Below, in pieces: positions 1 through 7,693 of a DNA stretch of 64,000 nt; position 1 is the first letter of the stretch; every line of letters begins with the position of its first letter. Position numbers and translations under genes: made by a program. The notes beneath the pieces were generated by a model. The model worked only from the letters and a program-made list of their open reading frames with translations, made no database searches and had not been told where the DNA came from. Source of the DNA: Limnohabitans sp. Rim47 (GTDB taxonomy: Bacteria; Pseudomonadota; Gammaproteobacteria; Burkholderiales; Burkholderiaceae_C); assembly GCF_001517545.1 (NCBI RefSeq), contig NZ_FBYA01000001.1:924734-988733 (forward strand), given 5' to 3'.

Positions 1-114
1 TTTTACGAAAAATGCGGTCCCTCGGTCCGCCAGATGCCTCAGATTTTCATCAATGACCAACGCGTGGGTGGCCTTGCTGGCTTGCAAGCCGCGTTGGGTC
101 AGCTCGGTCGCTGA
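1..114 (+). CDS. Glutaredoxin-like protein, C-terminal end only
   Basis: The window opens inside this gene. The 37 visible residues end with the pattern PQIFINDQRVGG followed by an LQAAL helix. In glutaredoxins this is the cis-proline (VPQIFI) and the glutathione-binding GG turn, so the reading is a thiol-disulfide oxidoreductase of the glutaredoxin fold that acts in the cytoplasm. The active-site CxxC or CxxS lies outside the window, so the class cannot be decided. Its last 16 bases overlap tail-to-tail with the end of the DUF2894 gene on the other strand. Confidence 0.75.
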   Translation, partial: FYEKCGPSVRQMPQIFINDQRVGGLAGLQAALGQLGR

Positions 115-731
115 GGCGCGAAACGGCCTTTCGCCGTGGCCGCATCGGCCATTTTGGGTCTCGCCTTGGCCTGACCTGCCTGATCCAGACACAACAAGGT
201 GTCCACATAGTTCATAAAACGGTTCAGGTAGTCCGGCGACACATCGCGCATGATGCCCAGTGAGCGCAGCACCAGCATGTGAGAGTTGATCGGCCCGGCG
301 TTTTGGGGGGCTTGAGCAATGGCTTGCGAAACCTTCTTTTGCACACTGATCTGGCCCAGCTGCTTGCGAAATTGTCGAATGCGCGGGCTCTCTGTGCGCC
401 AGTCACCTAGTTTGCGCGTGTTGGCGTCGGCCGTGGGCGGTTTCATGTCGTCCAGCAGGTCAGCCAAGGGCGAACGCGTGGATTTGACTTCTGTTGCCGT
501 GCCATGTTCGGCTCCCCGTTGCGCTGCCTCAAACCTTGTTTTCAAGCCATCAATGGCGTGCGCCAGTTTGTCGCAAAGCAAGCCCTGTGCAGGACCTTTT
601 TGTTGTCGCGCCCGTTCAGCCAACACACCGATGTAATGCCAAGCCACCCAATCAAAATGCGCGGCACCAGACGCCTGCATTGTGGCTTGCAGCTCATCCA
701 GCGTGGTCAGGGTTGACGGGGCTTCGGTCAT
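99..731 (-). CDS. DUF2894 family protein, last gene of a stator-like module
   Basis: A 210-residue protein that I recognise as the DUF2894 family of Burkholderiales; its function is not known. I chose the ATG at 729-731 because the open frame upstream runs into the coding region of the OmpA-like gene, and this start lies 10 bp after that gene's stop. The N-terminal part is helical and carries the pattern HFDWVAWHYI. The middle (about residues 75-110) is polar and low in complexity. The C-terminal part has a more conserved look (RIRQFRKQLGQI, then LRSLGIMRDVSPDYLNRF). No signal peptide or membrane segment is visible, so it is probably cytoplasmic. Same strand and tight spacing put it in one operon with the OmpA-like, DUF802 and DUF3348 genes, so it is probably an accessory or cytoplasmic partner of that membrane complex. 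Confidence 0.8.
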   Translation of the reverse strand: MTEAPSTLTTLDELQATMQASGAAHFDWVAWHYIGVLAERARQQKGPAQGLLCDKLAHAIDGLKTRFEAAQRGAEHGTATEVKSTRSPLADLLDDMKPPTADANTRKLGDWRTESPRIRQFRKQLGQISVQKKVSQAIAQAPQNAGPINSHMLVLRSLGIMRDVSPDYLNRFMNYVDTLLCLDQAGQAKARPKMADAATAKGRFAPQRPS

Positions 732-741
732 CTCGCGTAGC

Positions 742-1401
742 TCAGTTTGCCTTGATGTTGGCCTGCGCGGCATCGACGGTATTGGCAGCTTTAGGTACAG
801 GTGCCATTTCAACGCGGCGGTTCTGGGCACGGGCTTTGTCACTGGTGTTGGCCACCAAGGGTTGTTCCTGGCCAAAAGCGGCGGCAAACAGCATGGCTGA
901 GGGCATGCCTTCCTCGATCAAGGTGCGTGTCACCTTCAGTGCGCGTTGGGCCGACAGTTCCCAGTTGTCTTCAAACTGGCGGTTTCGGTTGCCGACCGCC
1001 TTGTCGTCGGTGAAGCCACTGACCATGAGTATTTCGTCACGAGACTGCAGATAGCTGCGCAGCGGACCCACCAGGCTTTTGAGCAACTTTCGGCCCTCGG
1101 GTTCGAGCTTGTCCGAGTTCAACTCAAACAGCAATTTGCCGCTGATGCCGATGCGGCCGTTGTTCAGGGTGATGCGGCCGCTGGCCAATGGAATCGCCAG
1201 CGCTTGTTCCAGTGAAATGCGTTTTTGCTCTTCCACTTGGCGTTTCTGCACCTCGTCTTCGAGCTTGGAGGCCATCTCAAGTTGCGTGGCCATCACGCCC
1301 ACCAGCAACAGCACAAAGGCACCCAACAGACCCGTCATCAGGTCGGCAAATGAGATCCAGGTGGGAGCGGTCGAATCGACGTCTGCGTCGTATTCCTGCA
1401 T
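742..1401 (-). CDS. OmpA/MotB-like stator subunit
   Basis: A 219-residue protein. A short cytoplasmic tail is followed by one membrane segment at about residues 16-37 that begins with an aspartate (SFADLMTGLLGAF, Asp20). That is where MotB and ZorB carry their ion-binding aspartate. A charged stalk follows (about 40-70), then an OmpA-like peptidoglycan-binding domain (about 85-200) with FELNSDKL, a GFTDD loop, ELSAQRA and NRRVEM. Known families with this plan anchor a proton- or sodium-driven motor to peptidoglycan. The ATG at 1399-1401 shares one base with the stop of the upstream DUF802 gene (TGATG), so translation is probably coupled; a TTG one codon earlier is less likely. Pairing with a MotA/TolQ-like protein supports a stator. 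It is not a flagellar MotB by context, because no flagellar genes are nearby. Confidence 0.88.
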   Translation of the reverse strand: MQEYDADVDSTAPTWISFADLMTGLLGAFVLLLVGVMATQLEMASKLEDEVQKRQVEEQKRISLEQALAIPLASGRITLNNGRIGISGKLLFELNSDKLEPEGRKLLKSLVGPLRSYLQSRDEILMVSGFTDDKAVGNRNRQFEDNWELSAQRALKVTRTLIEEGMPSAMLFAAAFGQEQPLVANTSDKARAQNRRVEMAPVPKAANTVDAAQANIKAN

Positions 1402-3551
1402 CAAGCGGCTCCTTCGGCCTGGCGCTGTTGCAGGGCTTCGAGCACGTCTTTCTGGCTGCCAATGCTCAGGTCAATCATTTCGCGGGCCTGTGCCACGTAA
1501 TAGGCCAGTTGTTCGTCGCTGCGCGTCATTGACTTGTCAATGGCTTGTTCGATGCGCTGCAGGTTGTTCATGAGCTTTTCATTGGTCTCACTGAACGCCC
1601 GCACTGCAAAGCCGAAGGTCTCACCCAGGCTAGCCACATCGACCGCACCGGCCGTGACCTGCGCTGCAATACCGCTCAGTTTGTCGGTTTCGGCGGCCAC
1701 ATGTTCGTGGAACTGGCCACTGGTCTGGGCCAACGATGCTTTGCTGGAAACGAGCAATGCGTCAATGACACCGCGCTGTTCGGTGGATGCGTGGTTGATC
1801 GCGTCCAGCAAGGTGCTGAGTGTGCCCAGGATGCGGGTGCGCTCTTCGAGCAGTGCGTTGTCTCGCGCCACACTGACCGAGATTTCCTGGCGCAGTTGGC
1901 CAATGACCTCGGCAGCGGCCTTGGGCGCTTCGGAGGCGGTTTCGATCAAACGAGTGATCGGGTCTTCCAGCGCCGTTCCCAGTGTGGTCAGGTGGCTGGT
2001 CACGGCGCTTTGCAGTTCGGCCAGACGGGCCACAGCGGCTTCGCCCCGCAGCGCTTCTTGCTCGCGCAGGGCCGACAGTTCTTGGCGCAACACAGCGGCC
2101 AGTTCTTCGGCGCGTTGTTGATGTTGCCCAGCCCATTGCGCCTCAGAGGCAATGCGCTCTTGCATCAGCGCTTCGCTGCTGGCTACCAGTCGCGCCACTT
2201 CAGACAGGGTCTGTGTGGCCTGGGTTTGCGTGTGGGCGGTGATGTCCTTCGCCGTGCGGGTCAAGGTGTCGCAAATGGCTTGTTGCTGCGCCAGGGTTTG
2301 TGTGCCCGAGTCTTTCCATTGGCCGTGCAGTGCCGAGGCCATCTGCTCCAGTGCGGCTTGCCAGGCTTTGAGGCGCTGCTGGTCGACGCCACTTTGCTGG
2401 GCCAGTTGTTGCGCTTGAGTGGCGCTGACCTGTTCAACCAAGCCATGAGCGCTGCGCTCGAAATTTTGGCTGAAGGCGTCCAGGGTTTGGCCGACGCGCT
2501 CGGTCATGCGTGTGCTGGCCAGTTCGTGGCGGCTCAGCGTTTCGGCGCTGCTCTGTGCCAAGGCAGCGGCAGTGCTTGTCATTTGCAGGTTGAGCTCGCC
2601 CAGTTGCTGTTGCGTGTTGTGCAAAAGGCGCTCGTTCATGCTGTGGGCCTGCTCGGCCAGTTGCGTCATGGTTGATTGCACCACCGGGCGAATGCCATCG
2701 CTGGCCAATTGCATGCTTTGGCTCAGGCTGGTGCGCAGCGACTGGTCTACCGATTGCGCAAGGCCCGAGTAGGTCGCTCGCACTTCTTGCTGGAAGCTTT
2801 GTTGGTTGTCCAGCAAACGATCTCCCAGTTGTTGGCTGGTTTGGGCCATTTGCGCCATCATGGCCTGCAGCTGCTGCACCACTTGGGGCAGCGCTTGCGA
2901 TTGCTGCTGCAATGCCTTGAAGGTTTCTTGCCTTTGGTGCGTCAATGAAAAGCCACGCAGGCTGGTGGCGATGTGCGCGTCCAGCACTTGCGCCATTTGT
3001 GCGCGTTCTTTGCGCACCAAGCTGCTCATCAGGCCCAACATGGCGGAGGTCGCCACGCCCGCTACCGAGGTGCCAAAAGCCAGGCCCAAACCCTTGATGG
3101 GTTCAGAAAACGCTGCACGAATGCCCGCGATATTGGTGGAGCCCTCCAGTGCAAACACGGCCCCGTTGAGGGTCACGACCATCCCCAAAAAGGTGCCTAA
3201 CATGCCCAGCATGACCAACAAACCCACCAAATAAGGAGTGAGGGCTGGGCCAGGCAGGCCGACACGGTCGCCCTCGACGCGCTGGCGCACCGCGTTTTGC
3301 AGGCCTGCGGGCAGGGTGATCAACCAGTCGTTCAGGTTTTGAAGGTCTTGCGGAATTTCTGCCAGTGCCCTGCCCAAGCTGTGGCTGGCGGTCCGGTATT
3401 GGCGCAACTCCATGGCCCCAAAAACATAGACACCCCCGATAAAAGCGGTCATGACCAACACCAGAAAGTGGCTGCTTGCCACAGCTGCGGCGACCCAGAC
3501 GACGGCCAATGCGCCCAGTCCAAAGGCTGCTTCGAAGGAATATCGTTTCAT
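1401..3551 (-). CDS. DUF802 protein: MotA/TolQ-like channel with a very long helical tail
   Basis: A 716-residue membrane protein. Two hydrophobic segments lie at about 6-26 and 29-46. Two more, at about 104-128 and 155-178, carry the hallmark residues of MotA/TolQ/ExbB channels: LVMLGMLGTFLGMV and a helix reading GLGLAFGTSVAGVATSAMLG. The remaining roughly 535 residues are rich in Gln, Ala, Ser and Glu, with almost no Pro or Gly breaks, and look like a long cytoplasmic coiled coil. The C-terminal half matches what I know as DUF802. ZorA of the Zorya anti-phage system has the same plan, a channel domain plus a long intracellular tail; flagellar MotA does not. The start ATG overlaps the DUF3348 stop by 4 bp (ATGA), and the stop overlaps the OmpA-like start. 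The role of the complex is inferred only from architecture. Confidence 0.88.
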   Translation of the reverse strand: MKRYSFEAAFGLGALAVVWVAAAVASSHFLVLVMTAFIGGVYVFGAMELRQYRTASHSLGRALAEIPQDLQNLNDWLITLPAGLQNAVRQRVEGDRVGLPGPALTPYLVGLLVMLGMLGTFLGMVVTLNGAVFALEGSTNIAGIRAAFSEPIKGLGLAFGTSVAGVATSAMLGLMSSLVRKERAQMAQVLDAHIATSLRGFSLTHQRQETFKALQQQSQALPQVVQQLQAMMAQMAQTSQQLGDRLLDNQQSFQQEVRATYSGLAQSVDQSLRTSLSQSMQLASDGIRPVVQSTMTQLAEQAHSMNERLLHNTQQQLGELNLQMTSTAAALAQSSAETLSRHELASTRMTERVGQTLDAFSQNFERSAHGLVEQVSATQAQQLAQQSGVDQQRLKAWQAALEQMASALHGQWKDSGTQTLAQQQAICDTLTRTAKDITAHTQTQATQTLSEVARLVASSEALMQERIASEAQWAGQHQQRAEELAAVLRQELSALREQEALRGEAAVARLAELQSAVTSHLTTLGTALEDPITRLIETASEAPKAAAEVIGQLRQEISVSVARDNALLEERTRILGTLSTLLDAINHASTEQRGVIDALLVSSKASLAQTSGQFHEHVAAETDKLSGIAAQVTAGAVDVASLGETFGFAVRAFSETNEKLMNNLQRIEQAIDKSMTRSDEQLAYYVAQAREMIDLSIGSQKDVLEALQQRQAEGAA

Positions 3552-4336
3552 TGTTCTTGTGGTGTTTCTTGGTTGAATGCTTCAAGCAGGCCGAGTGTGG
3601 GTTGCAATCGGGTGTCCAGCTCGGCCAGCAAAGCTGAGCGCATCGTCTGGCGCAGCGGCATGAGCCAAGCGTTGACACTTGACTGTGCGCTGGGTGCATC
3701 CTCTGAGCCCTCGGCCCGGAGTTCGGTTGCTTGCTTGAGATGTTGTTTGATGGCTTGCACAAAGCGCTTTTCGAGCAATTTGGGCACCTTGGCAAGCAGT
3801 GCCGCTTCGCGCTCACTGAGAATGCTTTCAAAAGCCGTGTCCAGCGTCGCCAATTGCTGCAAAGTGCCGGCACTTTTGCTCAGCTGTCCGCGCACTTGCG
3901 AGCGCAGTTTCTGAACAGTGCTTTCCATTTGCCGCTGGTGTGCGGCATAAAAGCGCCGGTAGGGCTCAAAAGCGGTTTTGATCTCGATGGATTCGTCCAT
4001 TTCTGGCGATGGCATGTCTATTCGCGCAAGACCTGATCCTGGTGGTGCGCCTTGCATGATGGATTGCTCCAGCTGGGCCCGAACTTTGTCCACATGCTGA
4101 CCCAAGGCCTCGGCGGTCATCATGGCCGCACGGCGCATGTGGGCTGGCTGTGGGTCTGGCCTGGATTCCGGGTTCAGCAAGCCGTGCAAGGCAATGGCTT
4201 GGCGAAAGTTCAGCCAATCGCCCAGCTTTTGTCCGACATCAACCCCTGCAGGGGTGGCATCTGTCAAGGCGTTTTCGGTCAGAAAACGCACCAGTCGGGA
4301 GCTGTTGAAGTGGGCACGCGGCAGGGCTCGCGTCAT
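3548..4336 (-). CDS. DUF3348 family protein, first gene of the stator-like module
   Basis: A 262-residue, probably cytoplasmic protein that I recognise as DUF3348, an uncharacterised family usually found beside DUF802 genes. The N-terminal part includes LVRFLTENALTD and LGDWLNFRQAIALHGLL. The middle has a patch FEPYRRFYAAHQRQME followed by a helical, charged region to the C-terminus. There is no signal peptide or clear membrane segment. It is the first gene of the leftward operon and overlaps the DUF802 start by 4 bp, so it is probably made in step with the channel protein. No catalytic motif is visible. A structural or regulatory role for the membrane complex is the simplest guess. Confidence 0.82.
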   Translation of the reverse strand: MTRALPRAHFNSSRLVRFLTENALTDATPAGVDVGQKLGDWLNFRQAIALHGLLNPESRPDPQPAHMRRAAMMTAEALGQHVDKVRAQLEQSIMQGAPPGSGLARIDMPSPEMDESIEIKTAFEPYRRFYAAHQRQMESTVQKLRSQVRGQLSKSAGTLQQLATLDTAFESILSEREAALLAKVPKLLEKRFVQAIKQHLKQATELRAEGSEDAPSAQSSVNAWLMPLRQTMRSALLAELDTRLQPTLGLLEAFNQETPQEQ

Positions 4337-4452
4337 AGGTGAATGGGCTCGGATTCAAAAAGGCAGAGCGGCAGCGCTCTGGAGGTGACGGGCACCAGGC
4401 CAATGGCGAGGGGCAGCCGAATCAGCGAATTCTTAATTTTACCCGCCGAAGT

Positions 4453-4603
4453 CATGGACCCCCGATCGGGTCGGAGGTGACGGAGCATGAAGCATCGACC
4501 CCCGATCGGGTCGGGGGTGACGGAGCATGAAGCATCGACCCCCGATCGGGTCGGGGGTGACGGAGCATGAAGCATAGACCCACGATCGGGTCGGGGTTGA
4601 CGA
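4453..4603. repeat. Four tandem copies of a 40 bp repeat
   Basis: The motif CCCGATCGGG recurs at 4461, 4501 and 4541, with a one-base variant at 4581, giving an exact 40 bp period. Copies two and three are nearly identical and the outer two have drifted. Each unit carries the palindrome CCCGATCGGG and the text GTGACGGAGCATGAAGCAT. The array fills most of the 327 bp gap between the DUF3348 start and the nth stop, both read leftward. The gap must therefore hold the promoter of the DUF3348 operon. No gene is seen in it. Confidence 0.9.
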
Positions 4604-4623
4604 GGCTCGGTTTCACGCCAATC

Positions 4624-4651
4624 TGTCATACCCGGCTTGACCGGGTATCCA
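4624..4651. repeat. Dispersed REP-like palindrome, copy 1
   Basis: An 8 bp stem (ATACCCGG / CCGGGTAT) with a five-base CTTGA loop, flanked by TGTC and CCATG. The same element appears in either orientation near 22402, 44568 and 44819. It sits 12 bp after the nth stop. It has no T-run after the stem, so it is not a classic terminator. Confidence 0.8.
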
Positions 4652-4663
4652 TGAACCCTGCAT

Positions 4664-5296
4664 TCAAGCCGTTTTCGGCTTGTAGTCGCAAAAAGCAGCC
4701 ACCGCGCACTGCCCGCACTGCGGTTTGCGCGCCTGGCAGACATAGCGTCCATGCAGGATCAGCCAGTGGTGGGCGTCAACCAAATACTTGCCCGGAATGC
4801 GCTTGAGCAGCTTTTGCTCTACTTCGAAGGGCGTTTTGCCTGGGGCCAGGCCCGTGCGGTTGCCCAAGCGGAAAATATGGGTGTCCACCGCCATGGTGGG
4901 CTCGCCAAAGGCCGAATTCAGCACCACATTGGCAGTTTTGCGGCCTACACCCGGCAGGGCTTCGAGGGCTTCGCGCGTGCGGGGCACCTGCCCGCCATGC
5001 TTTTCAACCAAAATCCGGCAAGTTTCCAGCAGGTGTTTGGCCTTGCTGTGAAAAAGGCCAATGGTCTTGATGTAACTCTCCAGGACTTCCAGACCCAGGT
5101 CCAAGATTTTTTGCGGCGTGCCCGCCACGGGAAACAATTTGCGCGTGGCCTTGTTCACGCCCACGTCAGTGGCCTGTGCCGACAGCAGCACGGCGGTCAA
5201 CAGCTCGAACACGCTGGTGTATTCCAGCTCGGTCACGGGCATCGGATTGGCCGCTTGCAAGGTGGCAAAAAAAGAGTCAATTTGAGCGGGTTTCAT
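4664..5296 (-). CDS. nth: Endonuclease III (base-excision repair glycosylase/AP lyase)
   Basis: A 210-residue protein, the usual length for Nth. It removes oxidised pyrimidines from DNA and cuts the backbone by beta-elimination. The helix-hairpin-helix is seen as LEALPGVGRKTANVVLN, with the catalytic Lys within GVGRKTA, followed by the catalytic Asp in MAVDTHIFRLGNR. The C-terminal iron-sulfur loop has four cysteines, in VCQARKPQCGQCAVAAFC. The start MKPAQIDSFF was chosen because it follows the short divergent gap from the aminotransferase gene; the longer upstream frame is an antisense shadow. The two divergent genes share the 54 bp region 5297-5350, which must hold both promoters. Confidence 0.97.
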   Translation of the reverse strand: MKPAQIDSFFATLQAANPMPVTELEYTSVFELLTAVLLSAQATDVGVNKATRKLFPVAGTPQKILDLGLEVLESYIKTIGLFHSKAKHLLETCRILVEKHGGQVPRTREALEALPGVGRKTANVVLNSAFGEPTMAVDTHIFRLGNRTGLAPGKTPFEVEQKLLKRIPGKYLVDAHHWLILHGRYVCQARKPQCGQCAVAAFCDYKPKTA

Positions 5297-5350
5297 GGGG
5301 CGTCCGGATGTTGGCAAAATGTCGGCCAAGTCAACACGAGAAGATACACC

Positions 5351-6547
5351 ATGCCTTTGCAATTTGCCGATCGCCTGAACAACGTCGAAACCTCTGCCAT
5401 CCGCGAGCTCTTCAAGCTCTTGGGCAAGCCCGGCATCATCAGCTTTGCAGGCGGATTCCCTGACAGCGCCATGTTTGATGTGGACGGCATCCGCGAGGCC
5501 AGCAACGCGGCTTTGACGCAAGACCCCGGCGCGGCGTTGCAATATGGCGCAACCGAAGGCTACGGTCCGCTTCGCGAGCAATTGGCCCACTTCATGGCCC
5601 AAAAGGGCGCTCAAGACGTGGCCCCGGATCAGTTGATCGTGACCACCGGCAGCCAGCAGGCGCTGGATTTGATCGGCAAAACCATGATCAGCCCCGGTGA
5701 CAAGGTGATCGTGGAAGGCCCGACATTCCTCGCCACCATCCAGTGCTTTCGCCTCTATGGTGCAGAGCTGATCAGCGCCCCGGTGGACGGCCATGGCGTG
5801 AAAACCGACGAGCTGGAAAAGCTGATTGCCGAACACAAGCCGAAGTTTGTGTACCTGATCCCCACTTTCGGCAACCCCAGCGGAGCCTTGCTGAGTGCCC
5901 AACGTCGCCAGCAGGTTTTGCAAATGGCCGTGAAGCACCAAACCCTGATCGTCGAAGATGACCCCTATGGCGATTTGTACTTTGGCGAAGCGCCCCCGCC
6001 CAGCTTGTTGGCCCTGAGTGCGTCTGTGCCCGGCAGCCGCGAGCTGCTGGTGCATTGCGGCTCGCTGTCCAAGGTGCTGTCGCCCGGTTTGCGTGTCGGC
6101 TGGATGATCGCACCGCCTGAATTGCTGGCCCGCGCCACCATGTGCAAGCAGTTCAGCGACGCGCACACCAGCACCTTTGCCCAAGCCACTGCAGCGCAAT
6201 ATTTGCTGGCTGGCCGCATGCCCGTCACGCTCGACAAAGTGCGCGCTGTTTATGCAAAACGTGCTCAAACCATGGGCGATGCGCTGCGCCGTGAGCTGGG
6301 CGATGCGGTTGAGTTTGTGCAGCCCCAAGGCGGCCTGTTTGTCTGGGCACGCCTCACGGGAGCTGGCGGCAAGGTGAATGACGGCAACGTGTTTGCCAAA
6401 CGCGCCATCGACAACGGCGTGGCCTTTGTGCCCGGCACACCGTTCTTCTGCGCGAACCCCGACCACGCCACCTTCCGCCTGAGCTTTGCCACCGTGGGCG
6501 AAGACAAGATTTTGGAAGGCGTCTCGCGTCTGGCCAAGGCGTTGTGA
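5351..6547 (+). CDS. PLP-dependent aminotransferase, class I/II (LysN/MocR-domain type)
   Basis: A 398-residue cytoplasmic fold-type I aminotransferase. The PLP-binding lysine is in HCGSLSKVLSPGLRVGWM. The aspartate that holds the pyridine nitrogen is in IVEDDPYGDLYF, and the phosphate region begins TTGSQQALDL. The C-terminal Arg that binds the substrate carboxylate is in ATFRLSFA. Homologues act on 2-aminoadipate, kynurenine or branched-chain amino acids; the substrate cannot be told from sequence. The start ATG is the first in-frame codon after the divergent nth start; upstream frame is antisense to nth. The hydrolase gene follows 24 bp later on the same strand and may be co-transcribed. 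Confidence 0.93.
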   Translation: MPLQFADRLNNVETSAIRELFKLLGKPGIISFAGGFPDSAMFDVDGIREASNAALTQDPGAALQYGATEGYGPLREQLAHFMAQKGAQDVAPDQLIVTTGSQQALDLIGKTMISPGDKVIVEGPTFLATIQCFRLYGAELISAPVDGHGVKTDELEKLIAEHKPKFVYLIPTFGNPSGALLSAQRRQQVLQMAVKHQTLIVEDDPYGDLYFGEAPPPSLLALSASVPGSRELLVHCGSLSKVLSPGLRVGWMIAPPELLARATMCKQFSDAHTSTFAQATAAQYLLAGRMPVTLDKVRAVYAKRAQTMGDALRRELGDAVEFVQPQGGLFVWARLTGAGGKVNDGNVFAKRAIDNGVAFVPGTPFFCANPDHATFRLSFATVGEDKILEGVSRLAKAL

Positions 6548-6571
6548 TTTGACGGCCGCCATTTTTAAGCG

Positions 6572-7384
6572 ATGACCACAGAACTGTCCCTGGATGTTGA
6601 TGGCACCGAAGTCTTGCTGCAGGGGCAGGGGGATCAGCTCATTCTTATGCTGCATGGCTGGCCCGACACCCGTGCCTTGTGGGATGACACGGTGCTGGCC
6701 CTCAGGACTGACCATCTTTGTGCGCGGCTGACCTTGCCGGGCTTCACGCGTGGCCCCGTATCGGCCACGTCGCTCGACGAGATGAACCAATTTTTGCGCC
6801 GCGTGATCAACCGCATCAGCCCAGGCAAGCCCGTGACGCTGATGCTGCACGATTGGGGATGCGTGTTTGGCTATGAATTCGCCATCCGTCACCCCGAGCG
6901 CGTGGCGCGTGTGGTGGCTGTGGATGTGGGCGACCACAATTCGCCACGTTTGCAGCGCAGCTGGGCACTGCGTGAAAAGTTCGCGGTTTTCGCCTACCAG
7001 TACTGGCTCGCTGTGGCCTGGAAAATCGGCTGTTCCTTCAGCCCCGGCATGGGCAACCGCATGACCCGTGCCATGGCCCGGTGGTTGCGCTGCCCAACAG
7101 ACCCGGCCAGCATCACCTACCGCATGAACTACCCCTACGCTATGCAGTGGTTCGGCACGGCCGGTGGTTTCAGGCGTGCCGCCCCGGTGCAGTTGCCCAT
7201 GCCCATGCTGTATGTGTATGGGGCACGCAAACCCTTCATGTTCCATTCGCCCGAATGGCTGGAGAGGTTGGCCGCGCGTAAAGGCTGCGCCGTCGAAGGC
7301 CTCCCCTGCGGTCATTGGGTCATGGTGTCAGAGCCCGAGGCGTTTCAGGCCCGCGTGCGCCAATGGCTAGGCGGCCAAGGATGA
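6572..7384 (+). CDS. Alpha/beta hydrolase with an Asp nucleophile (epoxide hydrolase/dehalogenase-like)
   Basis: A 270-residue alpha/beta hydrolase. The oxyanion-hole motif HGWP is at residues 28-31. The nucleophile elbow reads MLHDWGCVFG, so the nucleophile is Asp94 rather than Ser, as in soluble epoxide hydrolases and haloalkane dehalogenases. The catalytic His is likely His248 in PCGHWVM. The substrate is not known, and a dehalogenase or fluoroacetate-type activity is also possible. It lies 24 bp after the aminotransferase and 10 bp before a DUF3820 gene on the same strand, so the three probably form one transcript. Confidence 0.85.
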   Translation: MTTELSLDVDGTEVLLQGQGDQLILMLHGWPDTRALWDDTVLALRTDHLCARLTLPGFTRGPVSATSLDEMNQFLRRVINRISPGKPVTLMLHDWGCVFGYEFAIRHPERVARVVAVDVGDHNSPRLQRSWALREKFAVFAYQYWLAVAWKIGCSFSPGMGNRMTRAMARWLRCPTDPASITYRMNYPYAMQWFGTAGGFRRAAPVQLPMPMLYVYGARKPFMFHSPEWLERLAARKGCAVEGLPCGHWVMVSEPEAFQARVRQWLGGQG

Positions 7385-7394
7385 GGTGTTCAGC

Positions 7395-7604
7395 ATGAAA
7401 CCCGAAGACTTGGAGAAGCTGGTCACCCTGCCCATGCCCTTTGGCAAGCACAAGGGCACCCTGATCGCCGATTTGCCCGGCAACTACCTGAATTGGTTTG
7501 CGCGAGAGGGTTTCCCAAAAAGTGAGGTCGGACAGCTGCTGCGCTTGATGCAAGAGATCGACCACAACGGCCTGAGCGACCTGCTCAAACCACTGCGCCG
7601 CTGA
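7395..7604 (+). CDS. DUF3820 family small protein
   Basis: A 69-residue protein of the DUF3820 family (in Pfam also called putative quorum-sensing-regulated virulence factor). The typical core is seen: LPMPFGKHKGTLIADLP, then YLNWFAREGFPKSEVG. I chose the internal ATG at 7395; an in-frame GTG lies three codons earlier. It follows the hydrolase by 10 bp and is probably in its transcript. The biochemical function is not known. The gap to the convergent serB end (7605-7693) holds no clear terminator. Confidence 0.85.
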   Translation: MKPEDLEKLVTLPMPFGKHKGTLIADLPGNYLNWFAREGFPKSEVGQLLRLMQEIDHNGLSDLLKPLRR

Positions 7605-7693
7605 GGCCCCTAGTCGGAGCGGCGCCCTTGCCGATCTGTGCCCCGCAGACCCCAAGTCGTCGCCCAGAGAGCGTGGCGCCCACAATCAAACAG

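Noticed and set aside
99..4336. Calling the stator-like operon a Zorya defence system
   Set aside because: No ZorC, ZorD or ZorE-type helicase or nuclease gene is next to it, and the module appears to be a core-genome feature of the group; only the architecture is shared.
4453..4603. CRISPR or plasmid-origin iterons in the 40 bp repeats
   Set aside because: There are no spacers, and no replication gene is near; simple tandem duplication fits.
4751..5350. In-frame N-terminal extension of about 200 residues on the aminotransferase
   Set aside because: It is antisense to nth and has no aminotransferase features; the family start is at 5351.
5297..7315. Very long N-terminal extension of the nth reading frame
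   Set aside because: It is antisense to the aminotransferase and hydrolase genes and has the His/Gln-rich look of a shadow frame in GC-rich DNA.
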